Numbered from the stretch's first letter, positions 36,043 through 45,797 are shown. The stretch: 64,000 nt of DNA from CBDCYS01 sp965226185 (GCA_965226185.1 CBDDCT010000002.1:372001-436000); one strand, 5' to 3'. Numbers and translations: made by a program. The notes: a model not told the origin generated them from the sequence alone.

Positions 36043-37305
36043 ATGACACGTCGAGATTTCATCCATGCAACTCTTGGAGCGGGCGCCGCTTCCATTGCCG
36101 GCATCACCGGACCGGAAGGCCTGTTGGCAAAGGCTCGTGAAAAGGCCAAGCCGCTGAATCTGAAGGTGACCGATCTAAAAACGTTTGTCGTCAACGCCGG
36201 CAGCGGGAAGAACTATGTGTTCGTCAAGATCTTCACCAACCAGGGAATCACCGGTCTGGGCGAAGGTTCCATCACCAGCAAGGCGGCGACCGTCGAGCAG
36301 GCGATTCTCGAACACAAACGCTATCTGGTGGGACGCGATCCCACCAAGATCGAGATGCACTGGCAAGCCATGTTTCGCTGGCCCCGCTGGCGAGGCGGGC
36401 CGGTATTGAATTCCGCCATCAGCGCCGTGGAGATCGCACTTTGGGATATTCTCGGGCAGGCGGTCGGCCAGCCGGTCTGGCGACTGCTTGGCGGGCTGGC
36501 GCGCGAAAAAGTGCAGATGTACGTCCACGCCGGAGGCAGCTCGCCCCAGAACTATGCCGAGAACTGGCTCAAGGTCAAGGAAGACGGCTGGACAGCCTGC
36601 AAGGGTGGCTTCATCACGACCCACAACGACGTCATCGAGCCGGTGCGGTCGGTCAGCGAAGGAATTGCCAATCTAAGGGCTGTTCGTGAAGCGGTCGGCG
36701 AAAGTTTCAAGATCTGCATCGACGTTCATGGCAAGGCCACTCCGACGATGGCGGTGGATTTCTGCCGGCGCGCCGAGGAGCACCATCCCTACTTCGTCGA
36801 AGAAGCCACGCAGATCGAAGACATTGACGAGCTGGCCAGCCTGCGGTCGAAAACCACGATACCTCTGGCAACCGGCGAGAGGCTGTTTACGAAGTATGAG
36901 TTCACGGAGATCTGCGAGCGCCATTTGGCCGACTTCCTGCAGCCGGATGTCGTTCACGCGGGGGGGATTCTCGAAATGAAGAAGATCGCCACCATCGGCG
37001 AAGCCCATCGTGTCGACTTGGCGCCACACAACCCGCAGAGCGAGGTCAGCACTTTGGCGTCACTGCATGTGGACTTTTCAACGCCCAACGCCACTGTGCA
37101 GGAAATCAGCAGCGGCCGCCGGGATCAGTTCTGGGAAGACCTGTTCTATGGAGGAGCAGCGCGCTACGAGAACGGGTTTGCCTTGCCGCCCGACCGCCCG
37201 GGGCTTGGCGTGGACCTTGACGAAACCGTCGCGGCGAAGCGTCCCTACGTGCCCGTTACGCGCCAGCAGTTGCGCTTCCCCGACGGCGGCATTGCGGATC
37301 ACTAA
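36043..37305 (+). CDS. Tat-exported enolase-superfamily (galactonate-dehydratase-like) enzyme
   Basis: The 420-residue product begins at ATG 36043 behind GGAGGG with a Tat-type signal (TRRDFIHATLGAGAASIAG). The barrel shows the mandelate-racemase-group ligands D227 (ICIDVHGKA), E253 (FVEEATQ) and E279 (ATGERLF), and the general acid/base H329 in LAPHNPQSE, which resembles DgoD-type sugar-acid dehydratases. The capping domain (NYVFVKIFTNQGITGLGEGS) is complete. It probably dehydrates a hexonate or related acid sugar. Export is unusual for this family and parallels the Tat-borne oxidoreductase at 360. Confidence 0.87.
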   Translation: MTRRDFIHATLGAGAASIAGITGPEGLLAKAREKAKPLNLKVTDLKTFVVNAGSGKNYVFVKIFTNQGITGLGEGSITSKAATVEQAILEHKRYLVGRDPTKIEMHWQAMFRWPRWRGGPVLNSAISAVEIALWDILGQAVGQPVWRLLGGLAREKVQMYVHAGGSSPQNYAENWLKVKEDGWTACKGGFITTHNDVIEPVRSVSEGIANLRAVREAVGESFKICIDVHGKATPTMAVDFCRRAEEHHPYFVEEATQIEDIDELASLRSKTTIPLATGERLFTKYEFTEICERHLADFLQPDVVHAGGILEMKKIATIGEAHRVDLAPHNPQSEVSTLASLHVDFSTPNATVQEISSGRRDQFWEDLFYGGAARYENGFALPPDRPGLGVDLDETVAAKRPYVPVTRQQLRFPDGGIADH

Positions 37306-37317
37306 AGACGGCAGGAT

Positions 37318-39018
37318 TCACCCTCTGGCCACGACGGGCTCCACAGAGAGCTCGCCCGCCCCCGCGGGACTGTCGATCCAAAGGCGCAGCGGGCCGTCCG
37401 GCATTTCTTCTTGGTCGTAGCTGATCGAGTAATAGTTTGAGAGACGCCGAAGCAAAGACTGACAGGTGGCGTTCAGCTCCACACCATTCTCCGCGGACAG
37501 GAACAGACCGCCCGATTGCGTCCCAAGGCTGCCAAGGCCTCGTTCAGCCCTGCCGCAGCCGTAGCCGATGACGTAGAGCGGAACCGATGAATCGCGAAAG
37601 CGCCGAACCACCGCCTGATAAGAATGGTCACTTCCCCGGTCGGTGCCATCCGCGATCGCAACGACCGCGCGATACCCCGTTTCCGGAATCACGTCATCGA
37701 GGGCTCGCACCATCGCGTCGTGCAACCGGGACGCTGTCTTGACTCCCACATACGGCCGCTTGATCACCGCGGCCAGCCGTTTCGGCGACGCCGTATACTC
37801 AACGGCGCGTTCGACGTCATACGCGTACTTGTAGATCGAAATCCGGTCCTCGGGCTGCTTATCCTCGATACATTTGGCAACCGCCGTGCCCACCTCGCGG
37901 AGCTTGCCGATTGACATGCTTCCGCTGCAATCGAGAACGAAGGCCAGCGAGAGCGGGTCTCGCTGTGAGGGGCTTTCAAAATGGGAGTGTGCGATCTCTA
38001 CTCCCCCTTCTTCGATATGAAAGTCCTCTTCAGCGAGATCCGTGACCGGCTCTCCCCTGCCGTCAAGGACAGCAACGCAGACCCGCCGGCGGCCTCTCTC
38101 ATCGACCGCCGCGAAGATTAAATTCATCTCCAACTCGTTGAAATCGGCGTCACCCGCGGCCGAGCCATTTGCGCTTTGATTCTCCATGTGTTTCGCAAGG
38201 GCCTCGTCGGCCTGTGCTCGAACCTCGGAGGCCGGGTCGTTGCGCAGCTTTGCGAGCAGGAACACGCAGCGGCGGCTGCCGATTTCCCCCAGTGCCCAGG
38301 CCGCTTGGGCTCGAAAGCTGGGTTCTTCGTGCCGAGACATAGCCCCTAACATTTGGAACGCCTCGTCTGCTTCGCCCATCCGGTGGCAGACCAACGCCGC
38401 CTGGACTCTTACCGACGGATCGGAATCCGTGAAAGCTGTTGACACGATCGAGAGGTCGGGTTGATATTCCGACTCACCGAGTCCCTGAATGACGCTGGCC
38501 CGTACTTCCGGGTCTGGGTCCTTTAGGGCGTTTTCGATGAACAGGCTATTGTGGCAGTGACGCGAGAAGATCAGTGCCGCTTTTGATCGCAAACCCGCAC
38601 TCGCTTCGCGCAGCGTCTTCGTCAGCAGTGGCAGCGTGCGGTTGCTGTCGGCGACTTCCGCCAGCAAGCGCAGGATGCGCAGCGCCAACTCCTCGGGCGC
38701 CTCTTTGAGCTCCCTTGCCAACAGCACGTCGAGTTGATTGACGATCGTCTTCATCACCTTGGCGACTTGGATGGCATCTTCAAGCGAAGACAACTGAGGA
38801 TTCAGCAGCATGTCGAGCAACTTGCGTTCTTTCTCAAGAACCCATACAAGCAGACGCGTGCCCGGCAGTTGGCCGCCCTTCGACACGCAGTGAACGACGG
38901 CACGCTGAAACGATGCTGGGTCTTCTTCCAGCAAGACAGCGAGTTGCCTTCCGGCGTCGCGGTCCTGATGAGAGAAGTTCTCAAGCAGAGATGTAACTTC
39001 GGCGAGCATCGGCGACAC
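37318..39018 (-). CDS. HEAT-repeat plus von Willebrand A domain protein
   Basis: The 566-residue protein has an alpha-helical N-terminal half with HEAT-like repeats (about residues 80-280: DPDPEVRASVIQGLGES, DSDPSVRVQAALVCHRMGEA, PSFRAQAAWALGEIGS, ASEVRAQADEALAKHM). A strand-rich linker (VAVLDGRGEPVTDLAEEDF) follows, of the kind seen in Acidobacteria vWA proteins, then a vWA domain with MIDAS motif DCSGSMS near 362-368 and IADGTDRGS near 470. It has no signal peptide, so it is probably cytosolic. Start is GTG 39018 or ATG 39009. Function is likely metal-dependent protein binding; the partner is unknown. Confidence 0.85.
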   Translation of the reverse strand: MSPMLAEVTSLLENFSHQDRDAGRQLAVLLEEDPASFQRAVVHCVSKGGQLPGTRLLVWVLEKERKLLDMLLNPQLSSLEDAIQVAKVMKTIVNQLDVLLARELKEAPEELALRILRLLAEVADSNRTLPLLTKTLREASAGLRSKAALIFSRHCHNSLFIENALKDPDPEVRASVIQGLGESEYQPDLSIVSTAFTDSDPSVRVQAALVCHRMGEADEAFQMLGAMSRHEEPSFRAQAAWALGEIGSRRCVFLLAKLRNDPASEVRAQADEALAKHMENQSANGSAAGDADFNELEMNLIFAAVDERGRRRVCVAVLDGRGEPVTDLAEEDFHIEEGGVEIAHSHFESPSQRDPLSLAFVLDCSGSMSIGKLREVGTAVAKCIEDKQPEDRISIYKYAYDVERAVEYTASPKRLAAVIKRPYVGVKTASRLHDAMVRALDDVIPETGYRAVVAIADGTDRGSDHSYQAVVRRFRDSSVPLYVIGYGCGRAERGLGSLGTQSGGLFLSAENGVELNATCQSLLRRLSNYYSISYDQEEMPDGPLRLWIDSPAGAGELSVEPVVARG

Positions 39019-39404
39019 CTGACCTTACTGATGTTCGCGAAATACGGTGTAGGGGCGCAGCGTGCTGCGCCCGCTCCGGCAAGGCATTCGCTGTGTCCGA
39101 AAACAACACTATATTCTGCGAGTATCAGTAGAATCTCCGCGCTATACCAGTCCGGGAAGATCCTGTGTTTCTTATCGGAAGGCCGGGACCGAAATCCAGC
39201 AAACGTGGAGGAAATTCGGGCCAGAGTGTCAGAGCCCGAATACAAGCGAGAGTTCCGGCAGCCTCCTGAACCGCGCGTATCATAATACGCTCGTTCATCC
39301 ACCGCAAAAAAGAAGACCTTCACATCTCCACATTCATGTCCCGCACCCATTTGGGCCAAACGGCCCCAGCTCCCTCTTGCCTTGCTCTATAATCGAGCAA
39401 AGTT
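39019..39404. other. Intergenic region with strong hairpin
   Basis: These 386 bp between divergent genes contain no supported gene. A perfect 9-bp hairpin, GGGCGCAGC-GT-GCTGCGCCC, lies at 39053-39072. A minus-strand frame across 39100-39350 is open but has no recognisable content. Confidence 0.5.
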
Positions 39405-40874
39405 ATGTCCAAGCTAAGTGCCGCCTTTCGAAGATCACTGCCACGCCTTGTTTCAACTCTTGCCTTCATTTGCGTCACGCTGAGCGTCGCCACGCCTCAA
39501 AGCGACAAGCCCAATATCGTGATCCTGCTCGCCGACGACCTGGGTTGGGGGGACGTCAGCTTCCACGGCGGCGACATCCGAACCCCCAACATCGACAGCC
39601 TCGCCCGCGAAGGCGTCGAGCTGGACCGCTTCTACGTCGCCCCGGTTTGCTCGCCGACGCGTTCCGGGCTGATGACCGGCCGCTGGCCGATCCGCTACGG
39701 AGTGATGCGCACGGTCTTTCCCCCCTGGCGCAAGGGCGGGCTGGACACCAGCGAGACGACGCTGGCGGATGTGCTGGCAAAGGCGGGCTACGAACACCGG
39801 GGAGTATTCGGCAAATGGCACCTGGGACATTCCGACATCAAGTACCATCCGCTTCGCCGGGGATTCAGTGAATTCCTGGGGCACTACAACGGCGCCCTCG
39901 ACTATTTCACCCACGAGCGCGAGGGCGAGCTGGACTGGCATGCAAACTACGAACCGAACCATGACAAGGGCTATTCGACGGATTTGATTGCGGACGCGGC
40001 GGTCCGGTTTATCAGCAAGCGGGCCGGCGCTGACGGCCCTTTCTTCTGCTACGTTCCGTTCAACGCGCCGCATAGTCCCTTCCAGGCAAAGCCGGAAGAC
40101 GCCAAGCCCTACGAAAACCTGGCGCCCGTGCCGGGTGAATGGCCACAGAGGCTGGAGCAGCGGCGGAAATCCCGCCGCATTCTGGGAGGAATGATCGCCG
40201 CTCTCGACCGGGGCGTGGGAAGAATCCTCAAAGCAGTCGACGAAACCGGCCAGCGGGACAACACGCTGGTCCTCTTCTTCAGTGACAACGGCGGCGTGCG
40301 GGGAATCGGATCGAATGGTCCGCTGAGGGAAGGCAAGGCCACTTCGTTCGAAGGCGGCATCCGCGTCCCGGCGGCGCTGCGCTGGCCCCGGCGCGTGGAA
40401 GGAGGCCGCAAAGTGACCTCCCCACTGGCCTACGTCGATGTGCTGCCCACCGTGATGCGTATCCTCGGCATCAAAGATCACGGCGGCAAACAGCTCGACG
40501 GCGTGGATGCTTGGGACGTGCTGACTGGCGCCAAGCAAGACTTGAAAAGGGAAATCTACTCCTACACCGGCGCTCAAGGCGAAGCGACGGAACAAATTTC
40601 CTATGCCGATCACGACTGGAAGCTCGTCGTCACCGGACCAAACGTCGCCGATGAGGGGGCTGACGACGCCAAGCGAGAGCGATTCTTGTTCCGCATCGTC
40701 GAGGACCCGTTCGAGAAGACCAATCTCGCCCAGAAGCATCCCGGCATCGTCAAGCGGATGTATCAAAAGGTAAAAGCGTTCCGAGAGCTGCAGCCACCGG
40801 ATGGGGTGCCTCCCTACGCCGAAGGCCGCGAAGGATTCGTCGCACCCAAGGAATGGCTCATGCCCGGGAAGTGA
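39405..40874 (+). CDS. Secreted type I sulfatase
   Basis: The 489-residue sulfatase has a signal peptide (about residues 10-32). Its motifs are NIVILLADDLGWGD (37-50), the FGly motif C82-S-P-T-R86 with SGLMTGR after it, KWHLG near 143, FFSDNGG near 290, and GKATSFEGGIRVPAALRWP near 315. It closely follows the arylsulfatase/GALNS-like pattern that hydrolyses sulfate esters of sugars. It lies opposite the HEAT-vWA gene and ahead of another sulfatase gene. Confidence 0.93.
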   Translation: MSKLSAAFRRSLPRLVSTLAFICVTLSVATPQSDKPNIVILLADDLGWGDVSFHGGDIRTPNIDSLAREGVELDRFYVAPVCSPTRSGLMTGRWPIRYGVMRTVFPPWRKGGLDTSETTLADVLAKAGYEHRGVFGKWHLGHSDIKYHPLRRGFSEFLGHYNGALDYFTHEREGELDWHANYEPNHDKGYSTDLIADAAVRFISKRAGADGPFFCYVPFNAPHSPFQAKPEDAKPYENLAPVPGEWPQRLEQRRKSRRILGGMIAALDRGVGRILKAVDETGQRDNTLVLFFSDNGGVRGIGSNGPLREGKATSFEGGIRVPAALRWPRRVEGGRKVTSPLAYVDVLPTVMRILGIKDHGGKQLDGVDAWDVLTGAKQDLKREIYSYTGAQGEATEQISYADHDWKLVVTGPNVADEGADDAKRERFLFRIVEDPFEKTNLAQKHPGIVKRMYQKVKAFRELQPPDGVPPYAEGREGFVAPKEWLMPGK

Positions 40875-40907
40875 GAACCATCTCGGCGTGCGCCGCCCGG
40901 TCAATCC

Positions 40908-41301
40908 ATGAAGACCCCACTGTTTCTATCCGTAATCGCGCTATGCCCCCTGGTAACGCTGGCGGCTCCACGGGGCTTTCAGGCTTCCTCCAGAGCTCGA
41001 AGAACTTGTCAACCGCAAGGTGAGCAGCGGCGAATTCGAGAGCGCCGAGGCATTCGTGTCCCACATCGTCAGCGAGGCGCTCCACAATAACGGTCCGTCG
41101 GAAGAGAATTCCGAATCGCCCGAGGATCTATGGGACGCCTTCTCCCGAATTCTCGGAGATGTGCCTGAAGAGGAGCTACGCACACTACCCGATGATTTTG
41201 CGGCTGAGCATGATCACTACATTTACGGTGCTCCGGCGAAGAACAGTAGGGACAAGCACTCCTGCTTGTCCCAGCCGCCGAAGGCGGCTCGCGTCTACTG
41301 A
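40908..41301 (+). pseudogene. Broken signal-peptide start fused to small antitoxin-like gene
   Basis: A frame starting at ATG 40908 encodes only a signal peptide (KTPLFLSVIALCPLVTLAAP) and then loses sense near 40978. In the next frame the sequence becomes LPPELEELVNRKVSSGEFES, continuing through AEAFVSHIVSEALHNNG, DLWDAFSRILGDVPEEELRT and AAEHDHYIYGAP. This resembles ParD-like DNA-binding starts joined to a small conserved protein, but it has no start codon before GTG 41020. The last 16 codons are encoded by the hairpin repeat at 41249. I read this as the junction of a truncated export gene and a start-less small gene; no toxin gene adjoins it. Confidence 0.5.
41249..41288. repeat. Double-hairpin intergenic repeat
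   Basis: GGGACAAGCA-CTCC-TGCTTGTCCC is followed by GCCGCC-GAA-GGCGGC. Both stems are perfect. A decayed relative is at 1-50. It forms the 3' end of the small reading frame before it. Confidence 0.75.
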
Positions 41302-41431
41302 GTCCAATTACCTGTCACCCGAACCCACCGACCCGACAGCCCGTTTCGAAGGCCTTCTCCCAAAAGCAGAAACCGATTAGATTGCGGTATTTTTTGGCGA
41401 GTCTCGCTAGAATAGCCCCTGAGGTCAAACC

Positions 41432-42982
41432 ATGCACCCAAACGACCAACGCCAATCCATCCTCAGCCGCCGCGATTTCTTGGCCACAACCGGAGCCACC
41501 CTTGCACTCGCCACTTGCGGCGACATGCCTGAACAGCAACAGCAAGCCCAAAAACGGCCCAACATCCTGTTCCTGCTTCCCGATCAGATGCGGGGGCAGG
41601 CCCTGGGCTGCATGGGAAACCCGGATGTCAAAACCCCAAACCTGGACAAACTAGCTTCCGAGGGAATGCTATTCCGCAACACCTTCGCCAACACGCCCGT
41701 CTGCTGCCCCGCGAGAGCAAACATCCTGACCGGCAAATACTCGCACGCCAATGGTATGGTCGCCAACGACCTGCGGCTGCGCGAGTCCGAGACCTCCATC
41801 GCCGAGATCCTTGCTGAAGCCGGCTACCGCACGGGTTTCATCGGCAAGTGGCACCTCGACGGCGGCAAGCGCCAGCCAGGCTGGATTCCGCCCGGACCCC
41901 GCCGCCAGGGGTTCGAGTTTTGGGCGGCCAACCAGGTGAGTCACCAGCATTTCGACACGCACTATTACCGCGATGTAGAGCAGCCCATCCCGGTCAAAAC
42001 GTTCGAGCCCGAGGTGTGGACCGATCTGGGGATCGAGTTCTTGAAGGAGACGGCAAACGACGAACGCCCCTTCTTCCTCACCATCCAAATGGGCCCGCCG
42101 CACAATCCCTACATTGCTCCCGAGAAGTATATGGAAATGTACGATCCGGAAAAGATCACGCTGCGGCCCAACTACGACGGAAGCGCCTCTGACGAGTCAC
42201 TAGCGCCAAGCCTCCGCGGTGAGCGCCCTGTACGCGGCGGAAATGTGCCCGGCAGAAGGGAAATCACCGCTTACTACGCGATGATCACGGCGGTCGATGA
42301 GCAGGTCGGCCGCATCTTGGGTGAGCTGGGAGATCTGGGCCTGGCCGAAGACACCATCGTGCTCTTCTCGTCGGACCACGGCGACATGCTTGGCTCCCAC
42401 GGCAAGCGCCTCAAGCGAAAGCCATGGGAGGAATCGATCCGCATACCCGGCATAGTGCGCTACCCGCGCGCGGGGACGGCGGGAACGGTAACGGACGCCC
42501 TGTTCACTCAAGTCGACTTCGCGCCGACTCTGCTTTCCCTCTGCGGCGTCGGCGTGCCGGAAGCCATGCAGGGCTCCGACCTGTCGCCGGTCATCATGGG
42601 GACGTCCGAACAAGGTCCCGATTCGGCGTTCTTCCAGATCTTCGGTCCGTATCACAGCGGAGGCGTGGAATTCAGTTGGCGCGGAGTCCGCACCGGGCGC
42701 TACATGTACGCGCGGCGTGAGTCGGAACCCTGGGTGCTCTACGACCTGGAGAACGACCCCTACGAGCTGAAGAATTTGGCGAACGATCCGGGCTCGGCCG
42801 GCATTCGTGAAGAGCTGGACGCAAAGCTGGACGACTGGATGGAGAAGACCGGCGACTCCTGGGAGTTCGACTGGAAGGCACCGCTCGAAGACAACGGGCG
42901 GCTCTACAAACACGAGACCTTCTACACCGTCGACGAGTTCATGAAATGGGCCAAACAGCACCCTGATCTGGCGGACCTTTGA
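41432..42982 (+). CDS. Tat-exported type I sulfatase
   Basis: The 516-residue sulfatase has a Tat motif (SRRDFLATTGATLALATCG, RR at 13-14); C29 could be a weak lipobox cysteine, though the residue before it is unusual. The catalytic parts are NILFLLPDQMRG (44-55), the FGly motif C91-C-P-A-R95 followed by ANILTGKYS, GKWHLDGG near 140, LFSSDHGDMLGSHG near 312, and KRKPWEESIRIPGIVRYP near 330. The DQ-R start and the second half resemble the choline-sulfatase/heparan-type subgroup more than the gene at 39405. All three sulfatases suggest growth on sulfated glycans. Confidence 0.93.
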   Translation: MHPNDQRQSILSRRDFLATTGATLALATCGDMPEQQQQAQKRPNILFLLPDQMRGQALGCMGNPDVKTPNLDKLASEGMLFRNTFANTPVCCPARANILTGKYSHANGMVANDLRLRESETSIAEILAEAGYRTGFIGKWHLDGGKRQPGWIPPGPRRQGFEFWAANQVSHQHFDTHYYRDVEQPIPVKTFEPEVWTDLGIEFLKETANDERPFFLTIQMGPPHNPYIAPEKYMEMYDPEKITLRPNYDGSASDESLAPSLRGERPVRGGNVPGRREITAYYAMITAVDEQVGRILGELGDLGLAEDTIVLFSSDHGDMLGSHGKRLKRKPWEESIRIPGIVRYPRAGTAGTVTDALFTQVDFAPTLLSLCGVGVPEAMQGSDLSPVIMGTSEQGPDSAFFQIFGPYHSGGVEFSWRGVRTGRYMYARRESEPWVLYDLENDPYELKNLANDPGSAGIREELDAKLDDWMEKTGDSWEFDWKAPLEDNGRLYKHETFYTVDEFMKWAKQHPDLADL

Positions 42983-43024
42983 GGAACTGCGTGCCTACGG
43001 TTTTCCGCTGCGAGATCCCAGCCG

Positions 43025-43507
43025 TCAGTAAGAGATCGTCATGTTCGAAACACTGCCCAAGTTCAGGGGGCTGCTGCCGCCGATAAACACATTACCCGTA
43101 ATGAACCGTATGGGATAGGTCACTCGAACGACCACAAAGGTCCCGCCGTTTCTATTCGCACCGGCGGCATCCCAGTCGGACTCGGTGCCGTTGATGGAAC
43201 CTTTCCACGTTGGGGTGACGGTAAGGTCGCTTGCAACGAGCCCAATGGCGTTGTTGCGGACAACCTGCGTGATTTCGGCATTCGTAGCGGTTGTAACGGG
43301 GATACCGAGGAGTGCGCCTACCGTGGAGGCATCGTTTCCCCGCACCATCGCGAAACGGGCGCCCTGGCGCGCCGCATAGGAAAGCGTCGTATAGATCCAC
43401 ATCGCTCGTCCCATTTCAAACAGCCCGATACTCAGAAGGAGGAAAAGCATGAACACCAGAGCAAACTCGACGATTGTCGCCCCGCTTTGCCTATTAGGTT
43501 TCTTCAT
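43025..43507 (-). CDS. TadE-like pilus assembly protein
   Basis: The 160-residue protein begins at the ATG of MKKPNRQSGATIVEFALVF; a longer frame only covers upstream DNA. The phrase QSGATIVEFALV is the prepilin-like TadE signature, followed by a membrane helix (FALVFMLFLLLSIGLFEMG) and YAARQGARFAMVRG. TadE proteins are pseudopilins of the Flp/Tad tight-adherence system. It is the third gene of a tadG-tadE-tadE run on the minus strand. No tadZABC ATPase or platform genes are in the window. Confidence 0.85.
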   Translation of the reverse strand: MKKPNRQSGATIVEFALVFMLFLLLSIGLFEMGRAMWIYTTLSYAARQGARFAMVRGNDASTVGALLGIPVTTATNAEITQVVRNNAIGLVASDLTVTPTWKGSINGTESDWDAAGANRNGGTFVVVRVTYPIRFITGNVFIGGSSPLNLGSVSNMTISY

Positions 43508-43521
43508 GTCTTTGTCCTCAC

Positions 43522-44019
43522 TCACTGAACTCGCTGGAAGGCCGTCTTGGACACGATCGTGTTGCTGGGGAGGATGGGCCAAGGGGCAAACGACGGGAAC
43601 GGTTGGCTGACCGTCACTTTGACGTAAGCGCGAGGCGCTCCGTATCCCCCTCCGCACACAACGGTTGCGGCCTCGTCGCAGTCGATCCAATCAGCGTCGG
43701 GACACTTACACTTCCTTTCGGCCACAACATCGACGGGCTCGGAGTCCGCGGATGCTGTGATGTTTCTCATCTCGTCCAATGCACGTTCCTGCTGTCTTTC
43801 GTTGGCCCCGATAAGGATGCTGTTGCGAGCGCCATAGAAGGCACCCACACCGGCTGCGTTAGAAATCGTGACTGCATGGTAGAAAATGCGCCCAAAGTCC
43901 GTGGCCGCCATACACAATCCCAGTAGCAGCGGGAGCGTGACGGCAAACTCTACCATCACTGAGCCTCTGTCCGATTTGAATCGTTTCGACTGTTTCTCGG
44001 TTGATGTTCGGCTCTGCAT
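43522..44019 (-). CDS. TadE-like pilus assembly protein with Cys-rich loop
   Basis: The 165-residue product starts at ATG 44019 behind GGAGGA. The TadE motif is DRGSVMVEFAVTLPLLLGLC followed by helix residues to DFGRIFYHAVTISNAAG. A periplasmic loop carries a Cys cluster (CKCPDADWIDCDEAATVVC) that could form disulfides or bind metal. It lies 28 bp downstream of the tadG-like stop and 14 bp upstream of the next tadE. Confidence 0.82.
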   Translation of the reverse strand: MQSRTSTEKQSKRFKSDRGSVMVEFAVTLPLLLGLCMAATDFGRIFYHAVTISNAAGVGAFYGARNSILIGANERQQERALDEMRNITASADSEPVDVVAERKCKCPDADWIDCDEAATVVCGGGYGAPRAYVKVTVSQPFPSFAPWPILPSNTIVSKTAFQRVQ

Positions 44020-44047
44020 CGGAAATTCCTCCGTGATATCGCTCGCC

Positions 44048-45700
44048 TTATTCCACCAGTGTGACCTCGGAAAACTGGCTGCCTCTGCCATTTACCCCGC
44101 CTCCTGTGAAATTCACGTTGACGGTTGGGTTTCCAAAGAACTCAATCTGGTATCCGATGAGCGCCGCATATGTGCCACTGGCATCGGTTGTAGTGACCCC
44201 GCCATACTGGAGCAATCCCGTGGCGCAGTAGATTGCACCTACAAAAACGGAATTCGCATTACCACCAACGAAGCAGCCCATTGTGCCCCAGCGGCTATTG
44301 AATAGCAGCAGGTTCTGGTAGAGCCCGTCAATCGGAGCGCTCAAAGTCACCTCCGCACCCGCACCGATGTTAATCGCTTTTTCGTTGGCGGTGCCGGTCT
44401 CTAGTGCGTTGGTCGTATAGACCGTGACATTGGTTCCGGTAAGCGTACCCCCATTGATCTCGAAATTATCAGTTATGAAAAGACATCCTCCAACCAAAGT
44501 GGAGTTACACTGCAAATTGACTGTCGTCCCGATGTTCATACGGATTCCTTGAGGGCCTGTGTAGTACCCTGCAGGAAGCTGCAGCAAGGGGGCGCCGGGG
44601 CCGATCAAATCGACGCACGGCTGCGTCGGGGAGGATGCGGGGCCGACACCGGCATCCTCACAATCTGGGAACTCCACGGACGCTATATTCGTGTCCTGCC
44701 CGTTGATGAGACCGATGTTGAACTCCGGCCCCATGTAGTCTGGCGCGGGCGGCGGGGCGGCCGGGTCGGGATCAGGGAATGGAATGTCCGACTGACCGTC
44801 TTCGTTAGTGGTCTCGCAGAGGCTCGGGTAACCCACTGGGTAATTCGGAACTCCCTGGTCGCATTCCGTTTGCCGAAGGTTTTCGCAGTACGGGTCGGGA
44901 GCGTATATCATATCGTCAATTGCTTCCGGATCACAACTTTCAGCTGCGAACTCGTCGCAGCCGATGCAATAGTTCGAGCCATTGTTAACTAAAGTGCCAG
45001 TCGTCGCTCCAGAGTACCCGACAAAGCCCGGATCATCCCCGGCCAAGATGATCGCTTCCCCACCCCCGCTGGTGCAATTTCCTCCACCGTTAAATAGAAT
45101 CGAGGGATCGTTTTGGGAGTTTACGGCCACGTTGCAGTCGGTCACTGTCACCGAGGCATTGCCGTTGAACCGTAGGCCCGTCTCTGTAGTGCCACAATAC
45201 AGTGAAGTAATGCAATCTGGCTGGTCTTGCGCCCCAACGCAGGCCACCGCCCGCGTGCCCACCGTATAACCCGTGGCACTGGCAATGCGCATCAACGTCG
45301 TGGGAAACGCTTTCGAGACGATCGCCACACAGTCGCTATTCCCGCCGAAATTGCCGGAGGCCGGCGGATTGTTGATCGTGACGTCTACGCCAGCCGTACC
45401 GTGCTCAAAACTGTTCAGCGCAGCATCGTCCCTGCCACCGGACACGATAAAGCTGCTGCCCGTCCCAAACCGGCGAAGGTCCAGAGCTCCGCCCCGCGCA
45501 CCCGCATCGGCAGCCACCTGCATGCGCCGCTTCTCGAAGTACATGCGGCCGCCATCGAACAACAGGCCGAGGAACGCCAGCATCGCGGCGAACATGATCG
45601 CGAACATAATCATTACGACCGCGCGCTCGTCGTTCTTGAGCTTCTTGAGCTTCTTGAATAAACGACGACCCTTCCAACTGAAACTTGAACGTTCCATCAT
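44048..45700 (-). CDS. TadG-like surface protein
   Basis: The 550-residue product starts at the ATG of MMERSSFSWKG behind GGGAG (an in-frame ATG lies 18 bp upstream). A basic head with a small repeat (LFKKLKKLKNDERAVVMIM) precedes a membrane helix (FAIMFAAMLAFLGLLFDGGR) and the TadG-type MQVAADAGARGGALDL. The rest is an exported, Asn/Gly/Cys-rich domain with about 20 Cys (for example CDEFAAESCDPEAIDD) and beta-helix-like stretches near the end. TadG proteins help anchor or assemble Flp pili. An IS begins about 100 bp upstream of the start and may have cut it off from its normal promoter. Confidence 0.82.
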   Translation of the reverse strand: MMERSSFSWKGRRLFKKLKKLKNDERAVVMIMFAIMFAAMLAFLGLLFDGGRMYFEKRRMQVAADAGARGGALDLRRFGTGSSFIVSGGRDDAALNSFEHGTAGVDVTINNPPASGNFGGNSDCVAIVSKAFPTTLMRIASATGYTVGTRAVACVGAQDQPDCITSLYCGTTETGLRFNGNASVTVTDCNVAVNSQNDPSILFNGGGNCTSGGGEAIILAGDDPGFVGYSGATTGTLVNNGSNYCIGCDEFAAESCDPEAIDDMIYAPDPYCENLRQTECDQGVPNYPVGYPSLCETTNEDGQSDIPFPDPDPAAPPPAPDYMGPEFNIGLINGQDTNIASVEFPDCEDAGVGPASSPTQPCVDLIGPGAPLLQLPAGYYTGPQGIRMNIGTTVNLQCNSTLVGGCLFITDNFEINGGTLTGTNVTVYTTNALETGTANEKAINIGAGAEVTLSAPIDGLYQNLLLFNSRWGTMGCFVGGNANSVFVGAIYCATGLLQYGGVTTTDASGTYAALIGYQIEFFGNPTVNVNFTGGGVNGRGSQFSEVTLVE

Positions 45701-45797
45701 TGACGTTGTCTCCCTCACCCGGGTGGCTTAGCTGCCGGTTTCTCGAAACCTCAATCCGTCATGCCCTGCTAGTGTAACGTCTCTTACTTTCCTTCCA

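Noticed and set aside
40984..41301. Toxin-antitoxin pair
   Set aside because: The ParD-like part has no start codon and no toxin gene lies next to it.
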